A stretch of 49,542 nucleotides of DNA. It comes from a virus. The DNA is taken from positions 1 to 49,542 of IMG/VR virus record IMGVR_UViG_3300025085_000039; one strand, 5' to 3'. A model generated the notes under the pieces. It saw nothing but the letters and a program-made list of their open reading frames with translations. It did not search any database and was not told the DNA's origin. Both the position numbers and the translations under genes were made by a program. This document shows positions 36,096 through 42,875 of the stretch, one piece after another; the first letter of the stretch is position 1, and each line of letters opens with the position of its first letter.

Positions 36096-36350
36096 TTAGA
36101 TATTACCAATGCGATGCTCTACTTCAGTATCACGTAGCATCGAGTGAAAGCGTTCTTGAATATACTTCTCAAAAGCTAGAGGCTTGATCCATTTATTGTC
36201 GGTATCCGGTACATTAGCATCTTGAAGCTTCTGATCTACCGTCTGGATACCCTCAATAAGAGAAGCCCAACGAGCAAACGTTTGATGATCCCAGTACTCA
36301 GTAGTACCGTCTTTAAGTTGCATTTCGATTTTATTATTATTATCAGTCAT
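36096..36350 (-). CDS. Hypothetical small protein
   Basis: 84 residues from ATG 36350. I choose this over an in-frame start 36 nt upstream because the repeated promoter-like element ends just before it. The sequence (MQLKDGTTEYWDHQTFARWA, then EKYIQERFHSMLRDTEVEHR) is mixed alpha/beta with no motif I recognise. It is the last of five small minus-strand genes, before a terminator. Confidence 0.55.
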   Translation of the reverse strand: MTDNNNKIEMQLKDGTTEYWDHQTFARWASLIEGIQTVDQKLQDANVPDTDNKWIKPLAFEKYIQERFHSMLRDTEVEHRIGNI

Positions 36351-36374
36351 ATTATTTATTATATTAGAGTTCCT
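36351..36374 (-). promoter_or_regulatory. AGGAACT/TATAAT element, variant copy
   Basis: Minus strand: AGGAACTCTAATATAAT followed by AAATAAT and ATG. It has the same AGGAACT-N4-TATAAT core as the other copies but a longer A/T spacer, which also contains TAAATA. Confidence 0.6.
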
Positions 36375-36375
36375 A

Positions 36376-36555
36376 TTAAGCGACACGCCTTACACTGATA
36401 ACTTTTGAGGATTTAGCATTCCAGTAATCAAACTTCTCCATAACTTGCTTTACTGTCATCTCTTCAGTTGGGTAGTAATCCATAGTAACTGTATCGTTAA
36501 TATCATTACCGGTTATCTCAACCTTTACCGTGTATCGTCCGTGTTTCATTGTCAT
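36376..36555 (-). CDS. Hypothetical 59-residue protein
   Basis: ATG 36555 to TAA 36376. The product begins MTMKHGRYTVKVEITGNDIN, continues with DYYPTEEMTVKQVMEKFDYW and ends SVRRVA. It looks like a small beta-beta-alpha protein. No family recognised. Support comes from the AGGAACT...TATAATTAGGT element directly before its ATG, the tight packing with both neighbours, and a codon pattern like theirs. Its shortness makes it easy to miss. Confidence 0.6.
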   Translation of the reverse strand: MTMKHGRYTVKVEITGNDINDTVTMDYYPTEEMTVKQVMEKFDYWNAKSSKVISVRRVA

Positions 36556-36577
36556 ACCTAATTATATCAGAGTTCCT
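36556..36577 (-). promoter_or_regulatory. AGGAACT/TATAAT element
   Basis: Minus strand: AGGAACTCTG then ATATAATTAGGT directly abutting ATG 36555. The TATAAT ends 5 nt before the ATG. Confidence 0.65.
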
Positions 36578-36578
36578 T

Positions 36579-36761
36579 TTAGAGTAGCTTCCTCAACCGT
36601 GCAGTTTTAAGTGCATCAAGCTTCTTAGTCAAGTGCACAATGTATGCATTAGACTCTTCATTAACGAGAGCATTTGCAATCTTAGTTGCAAGCTCAATCT
36701 CTTCAGCTTCTACGAAGCTCTTTATCTCTGTCTTTTTGGTATAGCCTTTATTGTTGCTCAT
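36579..36761 (-). CDS. Hypothetical 60-residue helical protein
   Basis: The product begins MSNNKGYTKKTEIKSFVEAE and continues as two amphipathic helices (ATKIANALVNEESNAYIVHL, then KKLDALKTARLRKLL). No motif. It could be a small regulatory or scaffolding protein. The ATG abuts a copy of the AGGAACT/TATAAT element, and its stop lies next to the following copy. Confidence 0.55.
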   Translation of the reverse strand: MSNNKGYTKKTEIKSFVEAEEIELATKIANALVNEESNAYIVHLTKKLDALKTARLRKLL

Positions 36762-36783
36762 ACCTAATTATATCGGAGTTCCT
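36762..36783 (-). promoter_or_regulatory. AGGAACT/TATAAT element
   Basis: Minus strand: AGGAACTCCG then ATATAATTAGGT abutting ATG 36761. It differs from the copy at 36556-36577 at a single base. Its first A is the last base of the upstream stop codon. Confidence 0.65.
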
Positions 36784-37157
36784 TATAAGGAATCCGTAAC
36801 CTCACCTGGATCAGTGAGGAGAACTGCACGGACAGGGCAGTCTAGCTTGATTTTATTCTTACATTTAGGGCATCTATGGGTATTATCACCATTTACAAAG
36901 ATTTCCTCTTCGAATACGTGATTATTGCATGGACAATCTACAGCCATACGTGACATATTGAGAACACCTTCAATACTCTCATCAAACTCAGCATAGAGCT
37001 TATCTTTATCTACCTGAAAACGTGTATTAATGATCCAAAACACAACGAACTGAATACCAGTAACAAGAGAGAAGCATTTCCAGAACTCTACCCATTGAGA
37101 GAGGCCATAAGCAATGAGTCCTGATACTGCAGCTGTTGTAATGAGTGATCTTAACAT
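36783..37157 (-). CDS. Membrane-anchored zinc-ribbon protein
   Basis: 124 residues. Two hydrophobic segments at about 3-20 (SLITTAAVSGLIAYGL) and 27-44 (KCFSLVTGIQFVVFWII) form a probable helical hairpin in the inner membrane. A soluble part follows with C75-P-C77..H80 and C96-P-K-C99, likely a zinc ribbon, possibly with C107. The combination of membrane hairpin and cytoplasmic zinc ribbon suggests docking of a host or phage protein at the membrane; the function is unknown. TATACT lies 9 nt upstream of the ATG. Confidence 0.6.
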   Translation of the reverse strand: MLRSLITTAAVSGLIAYGLSQWVEFWKCFSLVTGIQFVVFWIINTRFQVDKDKLYAEFDESIEGVLNMSRMAVDCPCNNHVFEEEIFVNGDNTHRCPKCKNKIKLDCPVRAVLLTDPGEVTDSL

Positions 37158-37197
37158 TATACCTATAGTATAAATGCTAAATAACTATAATCAACTA

Positions 37198-37524
37198 CTA
37201 AAGTGAAAGTTTGCCAAGGTCTTCATCAAGACCCAATACAAGATTGTTGATTTGGTCAATCTTATCTTGCATCGCCTTAACGTCTTCATCATCTACAGAA
37301 GCGTTATGACTAACATTATCTAGCATACGACGAATCTCCGTAAGACTGATGAATGTATCACCAATTTTAGATAAAATGTGTTCTAACTCAAATGGGAGAG
37401 TAGGTGGAGCCTTCTGTTCTTTTTCTTCATCCTTATATTTTTTCTGCTGGTTGGTCGTATCCATCAGCTGATTGATAGGATTATCATTAAACCTTGTAGA
37501 AATTCGATTATTTGCCCCATTCAT
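37198..37524 (-). CDS. Hypothetical late protein, coiled-coil C terminus
   Basis: 108 residues from ATG 37524. An in-frame start 36 nt upstream (37560) is rejected because a perfect T4 late motif TATAAATA lies between the two, 7 nt before 37524. The N terminus is polar (MNGANNRISTRFNDNPINQL), then Lys/Glu-rich. The C-terminal half is heptad-like (LEHILSKIGDTFISLTEIRR, KAMQDKIDQINNLVLGLDED). It is probably a small virion or assembly protein. Confidence 0.6.
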   Translation of the reverse strand: MNGANNRISTRFNDNPINQLMDTTNQQKKYKDEEKEQKAPPTLPFELEHILSKIGDTFISLTEIRRMLDNVSHNASVDDEDVKAMQDKIDQINNLVLGLDEDLGKLSL

Positions 37525-37531
37525 ATAGTAA

Positions 37532-37539
37532 TATTTATA
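37532..37539 (-). promoter_or_regulatory. Late promoter TATAAATA
   Basis: Minus strand: perfect T4 late consensus, 7 nt before ATG 37524. It is part of a divergent TATTTA-N10-TAAATA pair. Confidence 0.8.
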
Positions 37540-37545
37540 CCAGAG

Positions 37546-37553
37546 ACTAAATA
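37546..37553 (+). promoter_or_regulatory. Late promoter motif ACTAAATA
   Basis: It ends 5 nt before ATG 37559 and is divergent with TATAAATA at 37532-37539. Confidence 0.65.
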
Positions 37554-37558
37554 TTGAC

Positions 37559-38005
37559 ATGAAGAACTTCGGTAAAAGATTCGCACAGGTTATTAAGGAA
37601 AATACAGCTGAGCAAGAAGCGTTTGAAGACGCACTTGAAGCTGATACAGCTCCAGATGAGTTTGATGTAGATGTTGAAGCTGATCCAGAGGCTACTGCTG
37701 ATGTAGTTGAGGAAGATCCAGCTATTAAGGCTGCTGCAGCTCAAGGTGAGATCAATGCAAAGATGGTTGCTACACTTCAAGGCTGGATTGCTGATGGAGA
37801 TGCTTTCCTTGCTAAGCTTAATGATGCTTCTAACCCAGATTCAATTGCATACGCTCTTGGTAATGCTGAGCCAGATTCACTTTTCGACAAAATGGCTGCC
37901 GAACAACGTCGTGTTTCTAAAGTAGCTACTGACCTTGCTGCTCTTAACGAGACAATGCGTGGTTACCTTGCTCAGTCTGGTGATGCTTCTCTCCGAGGCG
38001 TTTAA
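37559..38005 (+). CDS. Small acidic late protein
   Basis: 148 residues. The basic start MKNFGKRFAQVIKENTAEQE is followed by a strongly acidic stretch (about 25-60) and a helical C-terminal half (AKMVATLQGWIADGDAFLAK, EQRRVSKVATDLAALNETMR). A lone + strand late gene among minus genes, with its own promoter and terminator, suggests a structural or prohead-core-type protein needed in quantity. This is inference; no family is recognised. Its stop overlaps the primase stop on the other strand by 3 nt. Confidence 0.6.
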   Translation: MKNFGKRFAQVIKENTAEQEAFEDALEADTAPDEFDVDVEADPEATADVVEEDPAIKAAAAQGEINAKMVATLQGWIADGDAFLAKLNDASNPDSIAYALGNAEPDSLFDKMAAEQRRVSKVATDLAALNETMRGYLAQSGDASLRGV

Positions 38006-39036
38006 AGATTATTGAAACGTTTTACCTCAGACATCTTAACAATACCTTCGAGTCCTTCGAAGGTATTTTTTTGTATCCATTCCCAGCTAATCTCATCTTT
38101 ATTAGCTGCAATAGCAAGGTCATTGAAGTCTTTATACTTCCTACCTAACGTTTCAGGCCATATAAACACGGTCTCTCCTTGGTTAAGTAAAGCCTCTGAC
38201 TTTATCATGGATGCTCTATCACCCCACTGAGAATCGAGTATCCACACCTTATCATACCATTTAAGAGTACCATTTAACTGCTCTTCTTGCCTCTTAGTAA
38301 ATGATCTTCCTCGTTCAGTAATACCAGCAACAGCTACTGAGTTACGTACAAAGAATGCATCAATAGGACCTTCGAAGATATACACCTTATCATGATCACT
38401 AGATACTTTATCAATGTTAAATAAGGTCTTCTCAGCTCCTACTTTACCAAGATACTTAGGCTTAGTTCTTAAGTCTGATGTCTTTACTGTTCTCGTCTGG
38501 TAGAACTCTATCTCCCCTCTTTCATTAACAAAAGGTATAACGATTCTATTCTTATGAACCATATCCTTAAGGGATACATAAAGGTTATCTGGTCTATTGA
38601 CAGCTGTATCTAACCTTCTAGACTTTATGATATGCTTACAAGCTCTAATAATGTGATTATCTTTATAAAACTCAAGCTGATGTTCATCACTGAAGTTAAT
38701 ACTATCTTCTGGCAAAGTAGATACTTGTACCTTCTCTCTAACCTCTTCTACCTTCCCAATATCTACAGATACATCATAATCTTTTACTTCGTTGATTATG
38801 TCTTGATTAGTACAACCACTTACTTCAATGATCCACTTCCACGGCTTACTTGACCAACCACAATTGTGGCAGTAGATGTTATCGTTTTCAGGTATGTAGT
38901 AACACCTCTTCTTCTTTAGTGATTCACGACACACAGGACAAGAGCACTGATACACATTATTGAACCTATTGTGTATAGGGCTCCTGCCGAATTCGTAGAA
39001 CTTAGCTACGACATACTCTTGCGGAAGTGAGATCAC
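38002..39036 (-). CDS. 61: DNA primase, gp61-like
   Basis: 344 residues. The N terminus has a zinc site (C33-P-V-C36 and C56-H-N-C59). A TOPRIM-like core follows: KVYIFEGPIDAFFV (catalytic Glu in FEGPID) and VWILDSQWGD (second acidic motif). It makes RNA primers for lagging-strand synthesis with the helicase at 44760. T4 gp61 is 342 aa. The GTG at 39036 is the start: TATAAT lies 5 nt upstream, directly after the exonuclease stop. Its 3' end contains a terminator for the opposite strand. Confidence 0.85.
   Translation of the reverse strand: MISLPQEYVVAKFYEFGRSPIHNRFNNVYQCSCPVCRESLKKKRCYYIPENDNIYCHNCGWSSKPWKWIIEVSGCTNQDIINEVKDYDVSVDIGKVEEVREKVQVSTLPEDSINFSDEHQLEFYKDNHIIRACKHIIKSRRLDTAVNRPDNLYVSLKDMVHKNRIVIPFVNERGEIEFYQTRTVKTSDLRTKPKYLGKVGAEKTLFNIDKVSSDHDKVYIFEGPIDAFFVRNSVAVAGITERGRSFTKRQEEQLNGTLKWYDKVWILDSQWGDRASMIKSEALLNQGETVFIWPETLGRKYKDFNDLAIAANKDEISWEWIQKNTFEGLEGIVKMSEVKRFNNL
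38041..38072 (+). terminator. Intrinsic terminator inside the primase gene
   Basis: AATACCTTCGA, loop GTCCT, TCGAAGGTATT then TTTTT: an 11-bp stem with a T7 tail overlapping the stem end. It terminates the + strand late gene 37559-38005, 36 nt after its stop, while coding for the primase C terminus on the minus strand. Confidence 0.85.
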
Positions 39037-39041
39037 GACTT

Positions 39042-39047
39042 ATTATA
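39042..39047 (-). promoter_or_regulatory. TATAAT box abutting primase start
   Basis: Minus strand TATAATAAGTC-GTG: TATAAT ends 5 nt before the GTG at 39036. Confidence 0.5.
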
Positions 39048-39048
39048 A

Positions 39049-39918
39049 CTAACCGAACATAGAAAGCAACTTGTTGCTCATAATGAAGAGTGTATGCCAT
39101 GCTTCCTTCTTCTTAAGAATATTCTCCATCTTATACTCTTCGCAAAGACAGACAAACTCTGACCAACGAGCTTCGATATCTACATCGAGCTGCTCTTGAT
39201 AGTAGTTAGCTTCTGATTCGTGAGACATAACCTCATTAAGGTCAAACACTTTCATGTTCTTCTCGAAGATAGCTTCTTGCTCTTCGTTAAGCTCAAGCTC
39301 ACCATCAAGCCACTTACGTACTTTAGCCTTACCAAAGCGAGGAATACCAGGAACGTTATCTGACTTATCACCTAAGAGGCACTTAGCACGAAGCCATTCG
39401 TTCTTAGTATAGTCAGTATCTTCTTTGAAGGTATCTAAAGTAAACTCACGCTTACGAATAGCATCGTAAAGTACAGTCTTGTCATCTACAAGCTGAAGGA
39501 AGTCACGATCTACTGATACAATAACCTTCTCACCTTCGAATGTCTTACAAATATAAGCTACAATATCATCTGCTTCTCTCTCACGAGGAAAGATAGAAGG
39601 AATACCTAAACAAGAAAGCATTTCCTTGATCTGCTCGTTCTGATGATGAGGAGTACTATCCTTACTACGAGTACCCTTATAACCATCTAACTGCTCCTTA
39701 CGAATATTAGGCTGATAGTCTTCCTTCTCATCCCATACACAAATGGTCTTAGTAGGCTTAAACTTATTAGCGTAAGAGTAAATAGCATTCAAGGTAAAGT
39801 ATACATGCATATTAGCAATCAACTCAGTATCTTCTATACCTTGTCTTTTACCTTGATTCTTGGCAGTCCACCATGTTCGGTGGATAAGGTTATTGCCATC
39901 AATTATTAGAGTTTTCAT
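39049..39918 (-). CDS. rnh: 5'-3' exonuclease / RNase H, T4 Rnh-like
   Basis: 289 residues from ATG 39918, so that the protein begins MKTLIIDGNNLIHRTWW, the usual FEN-family start; an in-frame ATG 36 nt upstream would add a non-conserved leader. Metal-binding acids are visible: D7, D63, E115/D117/D118 (REREADD), D137/D139 (SVDRDF) and D184/D187 (LGDKSDNVPG), the last leading into a helix-3-turn-helix (GIPRFGKAKV). It removes RNA primers on the lagging strand. T4 Rnh has 305 aa. A TATAAC box lies 4 nt before the start. Confidence 0.85.
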   Translation of the reverse strand: MKTLIIDGNNLIHRTWWTAKNQGKRQGIEDTELIANMHVYFTLNAIYSYANKFKPTKTICVWDEKEDYQPNIRKEQLDGYKGTRSKDSTPHHQNEQIKEMLSCLGIPSIFPREREADDIVAYICKTFEGEKVIVSVDRDFLQLVDDKTVLYDAIRKREFTLDTFKEDTDYTKNEWLRAKCLLGDKSDNVPGIPRFGKAKVRKWLDGELELNEEQEAIFEKNMKVFDLNEVMSHESEANYYQEQLDVDIEARWSEFVCLCEEYKMENILKKKEAWHTLFIMSNKLLSMFG

Positions 39919-40171
39919 TAGCGTTATATTGTGCAGAGCAGACCTTAAAGACATCCTTAGGAGTCTCCTCTACATGTTCAATTATATCAGAGTTCCTTCC
40001 GATAGTCCACTTATCTGTAGGAACTTTGACATTTTTCATGTCTGGTACTGATAAGCAACCAATCTCTTTATCAGTTACTTCACATACAATAAACATCTGA
40101 CCTACATAGTCACCATGATGTACTGCGTAACAATCTCTTCTTTTAGTGGAATTTTGATCCATTGTCTCCAT
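39899..40171 (-). CDS. Hypothetical protein, preceded by the window's clearest Shine-Dalgarno
   Basis: 90 residues (METMDQNSTKRRDCYAVHHG, then GQMFIVCEVTDKEIGCLSVP; small beta-rich domain). Minus strand AGGAGG lies 5 nt before ATG 40171, an exception in a region where such sites are missing. Its end overlaps the exonuclease start by 20 nt, and the coding sequence contains an exact AGGAACTCTG-ATATAATT string (39980-39997), possibly an internal promoter for the exonuclease/primase pair. Function unknown. Confidence 0.55.
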   Translation of the reverse strand: METMDQNSTKRRDCYAVHHGDYVGQMFIVCEVTDKEIGCLSVPDMKNVKVPTDKWTIGRNSDIIEHVEETPKDVFKVCSAQYNANENSNN

Positions 40172-40451
40172 ATGTACCTCCTAAATTACCTGCAACAAAT
40201 AATCTCATTGCTAAGGTATCTAATGCATCTAATTGCATATCGGAATTGGCACCTTTTATTAATATTGTTTTACCGTCAATATCATAACCGAAGATGTAGA
40301 ATGTATCTAGATACTCAGCTACGATACTCTTTAATTTCTCTCGTAGTTGTTTCTCGTTCTTAAAGCCTTTAAGATCTTCAGCATGCAAGTTTAGAGCGCT
40401 ATTGATTAGATCATCAATATCGTTATTTTGCTCCTCCGGCTTCTCGTCCAT
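40143..40451 (-). CDS. Hypothetical protein
   Basis: 102 residues (begins MDEKPEEQNNDIDDLINSAL; LREKLKSIVAEYLDTFYIFG; then DGKTILIKGANSDMQLDALD and a Gly-rich end). It has an acidic N terminus and an alpha/beta core. It overlaps the previous and next genes by 29 nt on each side, with TATAATAAGA directly before its ATG. Its location in the clamp-exonuclease cluster suggests a replication accessory role, but I do not recognise it. Confidence 0.5.
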   Translation of the reverse strand: MDEKPEEQNNDIDDLINSALNLHAEDLKGFKNEKQLREKLKSIVAEYLDTFYIFGYDIDGKTILIKGANSDMQLDALDTLAMRLFVAGNLGGTYGDNGSKFH

Positions 40452-40797
40452 TCTTATTATACTTATTCAAGAACTCTGAATCTTCAACTTGTAGTACCTG
40501 ATGATCAATTAATCTTTGTACTACAACATCAATAGAGCTCGTCTTAAGGACGTAACCTCGAGGAAATCTCTGGTTACCATCCTCAAAACTAAACAAGTAT
40601 TCATCTTTGAATGGTCTATTCTCAAAGCAAGTAATGTATACTGAAGCACCTCCTGGGTCAACAAGTACCGTCCACTTACGAGAATCGTGATCGCCGTACT
40701 TATCAAACATCCTAAAGGTCACGTACTTATGATCTTTAAGACGCTTGATGAAGTAACCAGCTGTCTTTAGTTTGTTCTTTTGGTTGTTAGATAGCAT
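40423..40797 (-). CDS. Hypothetical protein downstream of the sliding clamp
   Basis: 124 residues from ATG 40797, one base after the clamp stop (TAA-G-ATG); an earlier in-frame start at 40863 would lie deep inside the clamp gene and is rejected. The product (MLSNNQKNKLKTAGYFIKRL, FRMFDKYGDHDSRKWTVLVD, PGGASVYITCF) is a compact alpha/beta protein. T4 has the clamp loader gp44 here, but there is no Walker motif, so it is not a loader subunit. Confidence 0.55.
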   Translation of the reverse strand: MLSNNQKNKLKTAGYFIKRLKDHKYVTFRMFDKYGDHDSRKWTVLVDPGGASVYITCFENRPFKDEYLFSFEDGNQRFPRGYVLKTSSIDVVVQRLIDHQVLQVEDSEFLNKYNKNGREAGGAK

Positions 40798-40798
40798 C

Positions 40799-41551
40799 TT
40801 ACTGGGTAAGTGATGAAACAATATACTTAAGCTTAATCTCTTCTGCTTCTTGCTCAAATACAACTACACCGTACTCTTTATTAACCCTAACAGTAAACGA
40901 ACCACTAATATTATTAAGTAGACGAATATTATCGAAGTTAACTGGAATAGGATCAAGTTCTACCTTAACCAAGCCAATGCACATAGTAAAGTTATCAGTA
41001 TTATGACGAGCCCTATCAGTAAGCTCAGCCATAAGTCTAAATCCTTCACCACCTTTATTCTCTTCAGTATAAAAGTAAAGCTTATTAGTCTCAGAAGCAA
41101 ATACAGAACCCTTGAAGATCTGATTGAGAATATTACTATCAATGACAAAGCCCATATCGAACTCAAATGCATTAATCTTCTCAACATTAAGGCCTGGCTT
41201 ACTCAAGAAACCCTCGTCAAATAGATGGTACTTAAACTTAACACCATTGCCCTTATACTCTAAGTTATTTGAGTTAACCTTAAGGTCAATCTCATCATCA
41301 AAGCCTACTGTCTTGAGGACATTAGTTAACTTCTTTACATCTGGAATATTCAGAGTAGAAGAGAAGTCAGTACCAGCAGCATATTCTGCATGGAGGATAA
41401 GAGTATTGTCAGTAGAAGCAACAAGACTAGAAGTCTTATCACTATCTAACTGAACAATAGCACTCTCACTTATCTTTGATAAAGAGTCTAAAAAAGCTAC
41501 GAACTTTTCAGGCGACTTTAGACTTAGCTTTCTTTCTTGTTGGTTTGACAT
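40799..41551 (-). CDS. 45: DNA polymerase sliding clamp, gp45-like
   Basis: 250 residues (T4 gp45 has 228). It matches the gp45 two-domain pattern: KLSLKSPEKFVAFLDSLSKI at the start, then DNTLILHAEY, SSTLNIPDVKKLTNVLKTVG, DMGFVIDSNILNQIFKGSVF, and an acidic/hydrophobic end with SGSFTVRVNKEYGVVVFEQE. It forms the trimeric ring that tethers the polymerase and, in T4, activates late promoters together with gp33/gp55. Its 5' end overlaps the Pro/Ala-linker gene by 44 nt. The clamp loader genes are not in this window. Confidence 0.88.
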   Translation of the reverse strand: MSNQQERKLSLKSPEKFVAFLDSLSKISESAIVQLDSDKTSSLVASTDNTLILHAEYAAGTDFSSTLNIPDVKKLTNVLKTVGFDDEIDLKVNSNNLEYKGNGVKFKYHLFDEGFLSKPGLNVEKINAFEFDMGFVIDSNILNQIFKGSVFASETNKLYFYTEENKGGEGFRLMAELTDRARHNTDNFTMCIGLVKVELDPIPVNFDNIRLLNNISGSFTVRVNKEYGVVVFEQEAEEIKLKYIVSSLTQ

Positions 41552-42014
41552 TTGTACTCTCTAATTGTAGCTTAATATCTTTCAATAGCAAGTTGCTTTC
41601 TTTAACAGCAGCAAGCAACTGATCCATCTGGCTTGGCTCACTAAAGTCCAAACCAAGTTGCTCTTCTACAACTGGAGCAGGAGCTACTGGTGCAGGTGCT
41701 ACAGGAGCAGCAGCTTGAAGTTCTAACTGAGCTTGCTCAGGTGTAACAGGAGCAGGAGCTACAGGAGCTGGAGCAGCTTGAGGTTGTGGAGCAGGAGCTT
41801 GAGGTGCTGGAGCTGGCTGAGGTGGTTGTTGACTGGATGCAACAGTAGGTGTTGCCACCAACTGCTCAACCATATTCTTCATCTCATTAGACTTAGCTTG
41901 AAGCTGTGCTGATGCACCAACGATCATATCGTCTTGCTTCTTCATCTGCCCATAAGTCTGACCCATAAGCTGCATTACCGCAGCCTTGGCTTCGGGTGTC
42001 ATTGGATCACTCAT
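41508..42014 (-). CDS. Pro/Ala-linker protein with a QLGLDF motif
   Basis: 168 residues in three parts: an N-terminal helix (about 1-55, AKAAVMQLMGQTYGQMKKQD), a Pro/Ala/Gln linker (about 56-116), and a C-terminal helical part ending in a basic tail (KPTRKKAKSKVA). QLGLDF at 119-124 fits the bacterial clamp-binding consensus QxxLxF. Its place between gp32 and the clamp, both replication core genes, is suggestive. The function is not known. It starts 5 nt after the gp32 stop. Confidence 0.55.
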   Translation of the reverse strand: MSDPMTPEAKAAVMQLMGQTYGQMKKQDDMIVGASAQLQAKSNEMKNMVEQLVATPTVASSQQPPQPAPAPQAPAPQPQAAPAPVAPAPVTPEQAQLELQAAAPVAPAPVAPAPVVEEQLGLDFSEPSQMDQLLAAVKESNLLLKDIKLQLESTNVKPTRKKAKSKVA

Positions 42015-42019
42015 AACTC

Positions 42020-42874
42020 TTAGAGGTCGGCAAGAAGGTCATCGATGTCATCTTCAACAGAGGAAGTAGTCTCTGCTGGAGCCGGTGCTGGAGCTGGAGC
42101 TGCTTCTGCTGGAGCGGACCAAGGAGGTGTATCACCAGCGGCAGGAGTCTCAACAGTAGGCTCATCAGCCTTACAATGGAAGTGCTCATTAAGCATAGTA
42201 ACAAGCTCGTCATTACTCTTAACAGGGAAGGTCTCCTTGAGAGTGTGAGTTTGACTATAGATATCCTTCTGCTGATCTTCAGAAAGATTCAACTTACCAG
42301 CAGCAGTAAAGCGAGAGGAAACATAGGTAGGATAGTCGCCTTGCTGCTCACACTTAATCTTGAAGTTAACACCTTCTTCACCGAGGTCAAAGATCTTAGC
42401 ACCGAACTCAGCGGCGTCTTCACCTTCGATAGCTTCAGTAATGATCTTGTGAAGCTGCTTACCATAGCGAAGCATCTTGACTTTACCATTGTTATCAGGG
42501 TTAGTAGGATCGTCTACAACATAGACGTTAACAAGCCACTTCTCGGAACGACGGAGTTGAGAAGCTTTCTCTTTCTCAGCATCAGAACCCATACGGCTAA
42601 GCTTGAAGCGCTCCTCGTTAATAGGGCAACGCTCACCAAAGGTCTGAGGACTAAGAGCTTGGACATACTGACCGGTAGCAAAGCTATTCCAACCCATATT
42701 GTAGTAGTGGAAGAAGGTATCTGCTGGAGACTTACCATCTGGAAGCAAGCGAACGGTATAGGTATTACCTGGCTTGGTTTGCATGATTTCGGAGAACTTA
42801 CTCTTACCGGACTCATTGCTGGAGGCTAAAGCACCTTTGATGCTTTCGAACATACTCATATTAAATGCACTCAT
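42020..42874 (-). CDS. 32: Single-stranded DNA-binding protein, gp32-like
   Basis: 284 residues (T4: 301). The core matches gp32: FFHYYNMGWNSF, then ERCPINEERFKLSRMG, KWLVNVYVVDDPTNPDNNGK, LRYGKQLHKIITEA. The acidic C terminus DDIDDLLADL matches T4's DLDDLLNDL tail, which binds gp59, primase and polymerase. The zinc site is degraded: T4 has CPVC, here C83-P-I-N86, so the second Cys is missing. A Pro/Ala linker precedes the tail. It is coupled to gp59 by a 1-nt gap. Confidence 0.88.
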   Translation of the reverse strand: MSAFNMSMFESIKGALASSNESGKSKFSEIMQTKPGNTYTVRLLPDGKSPADTFFHYYNMGWNSFATGQYVQALSPQTFGERCPINEERFKLSRMGSDAEKEKASQLRRSEKWLVNVYVVDDPTNPDNNGKVKMLRYGKQLHKIITEAIEGEDAAEFGAKIFDLGEEGVNFKIKCEQQGDYPTYVSSRFTAAGKLNLSEDQQKDIYSQTHTLKETFPVKSNDELVTMLNEHFHCKADEPTVETPAAGDTPPWSAPAEAAPAPAPAPAETTSSVEDDIDDLLADL

Positions 42875-42875
42875 A

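Noticed and set aside
40423-40797. Clamp loader subunit, expected after gp45 by T4 gene order
   Set aside because: No Walker A/B or sensor motifs; much too short for gp44 and unlike gp62 by eye.
42176-42829. 217-aa + strand open frame across gp32
   Set aside because: Antisense to a confident gp32 gene; no promoter motif or protein family.
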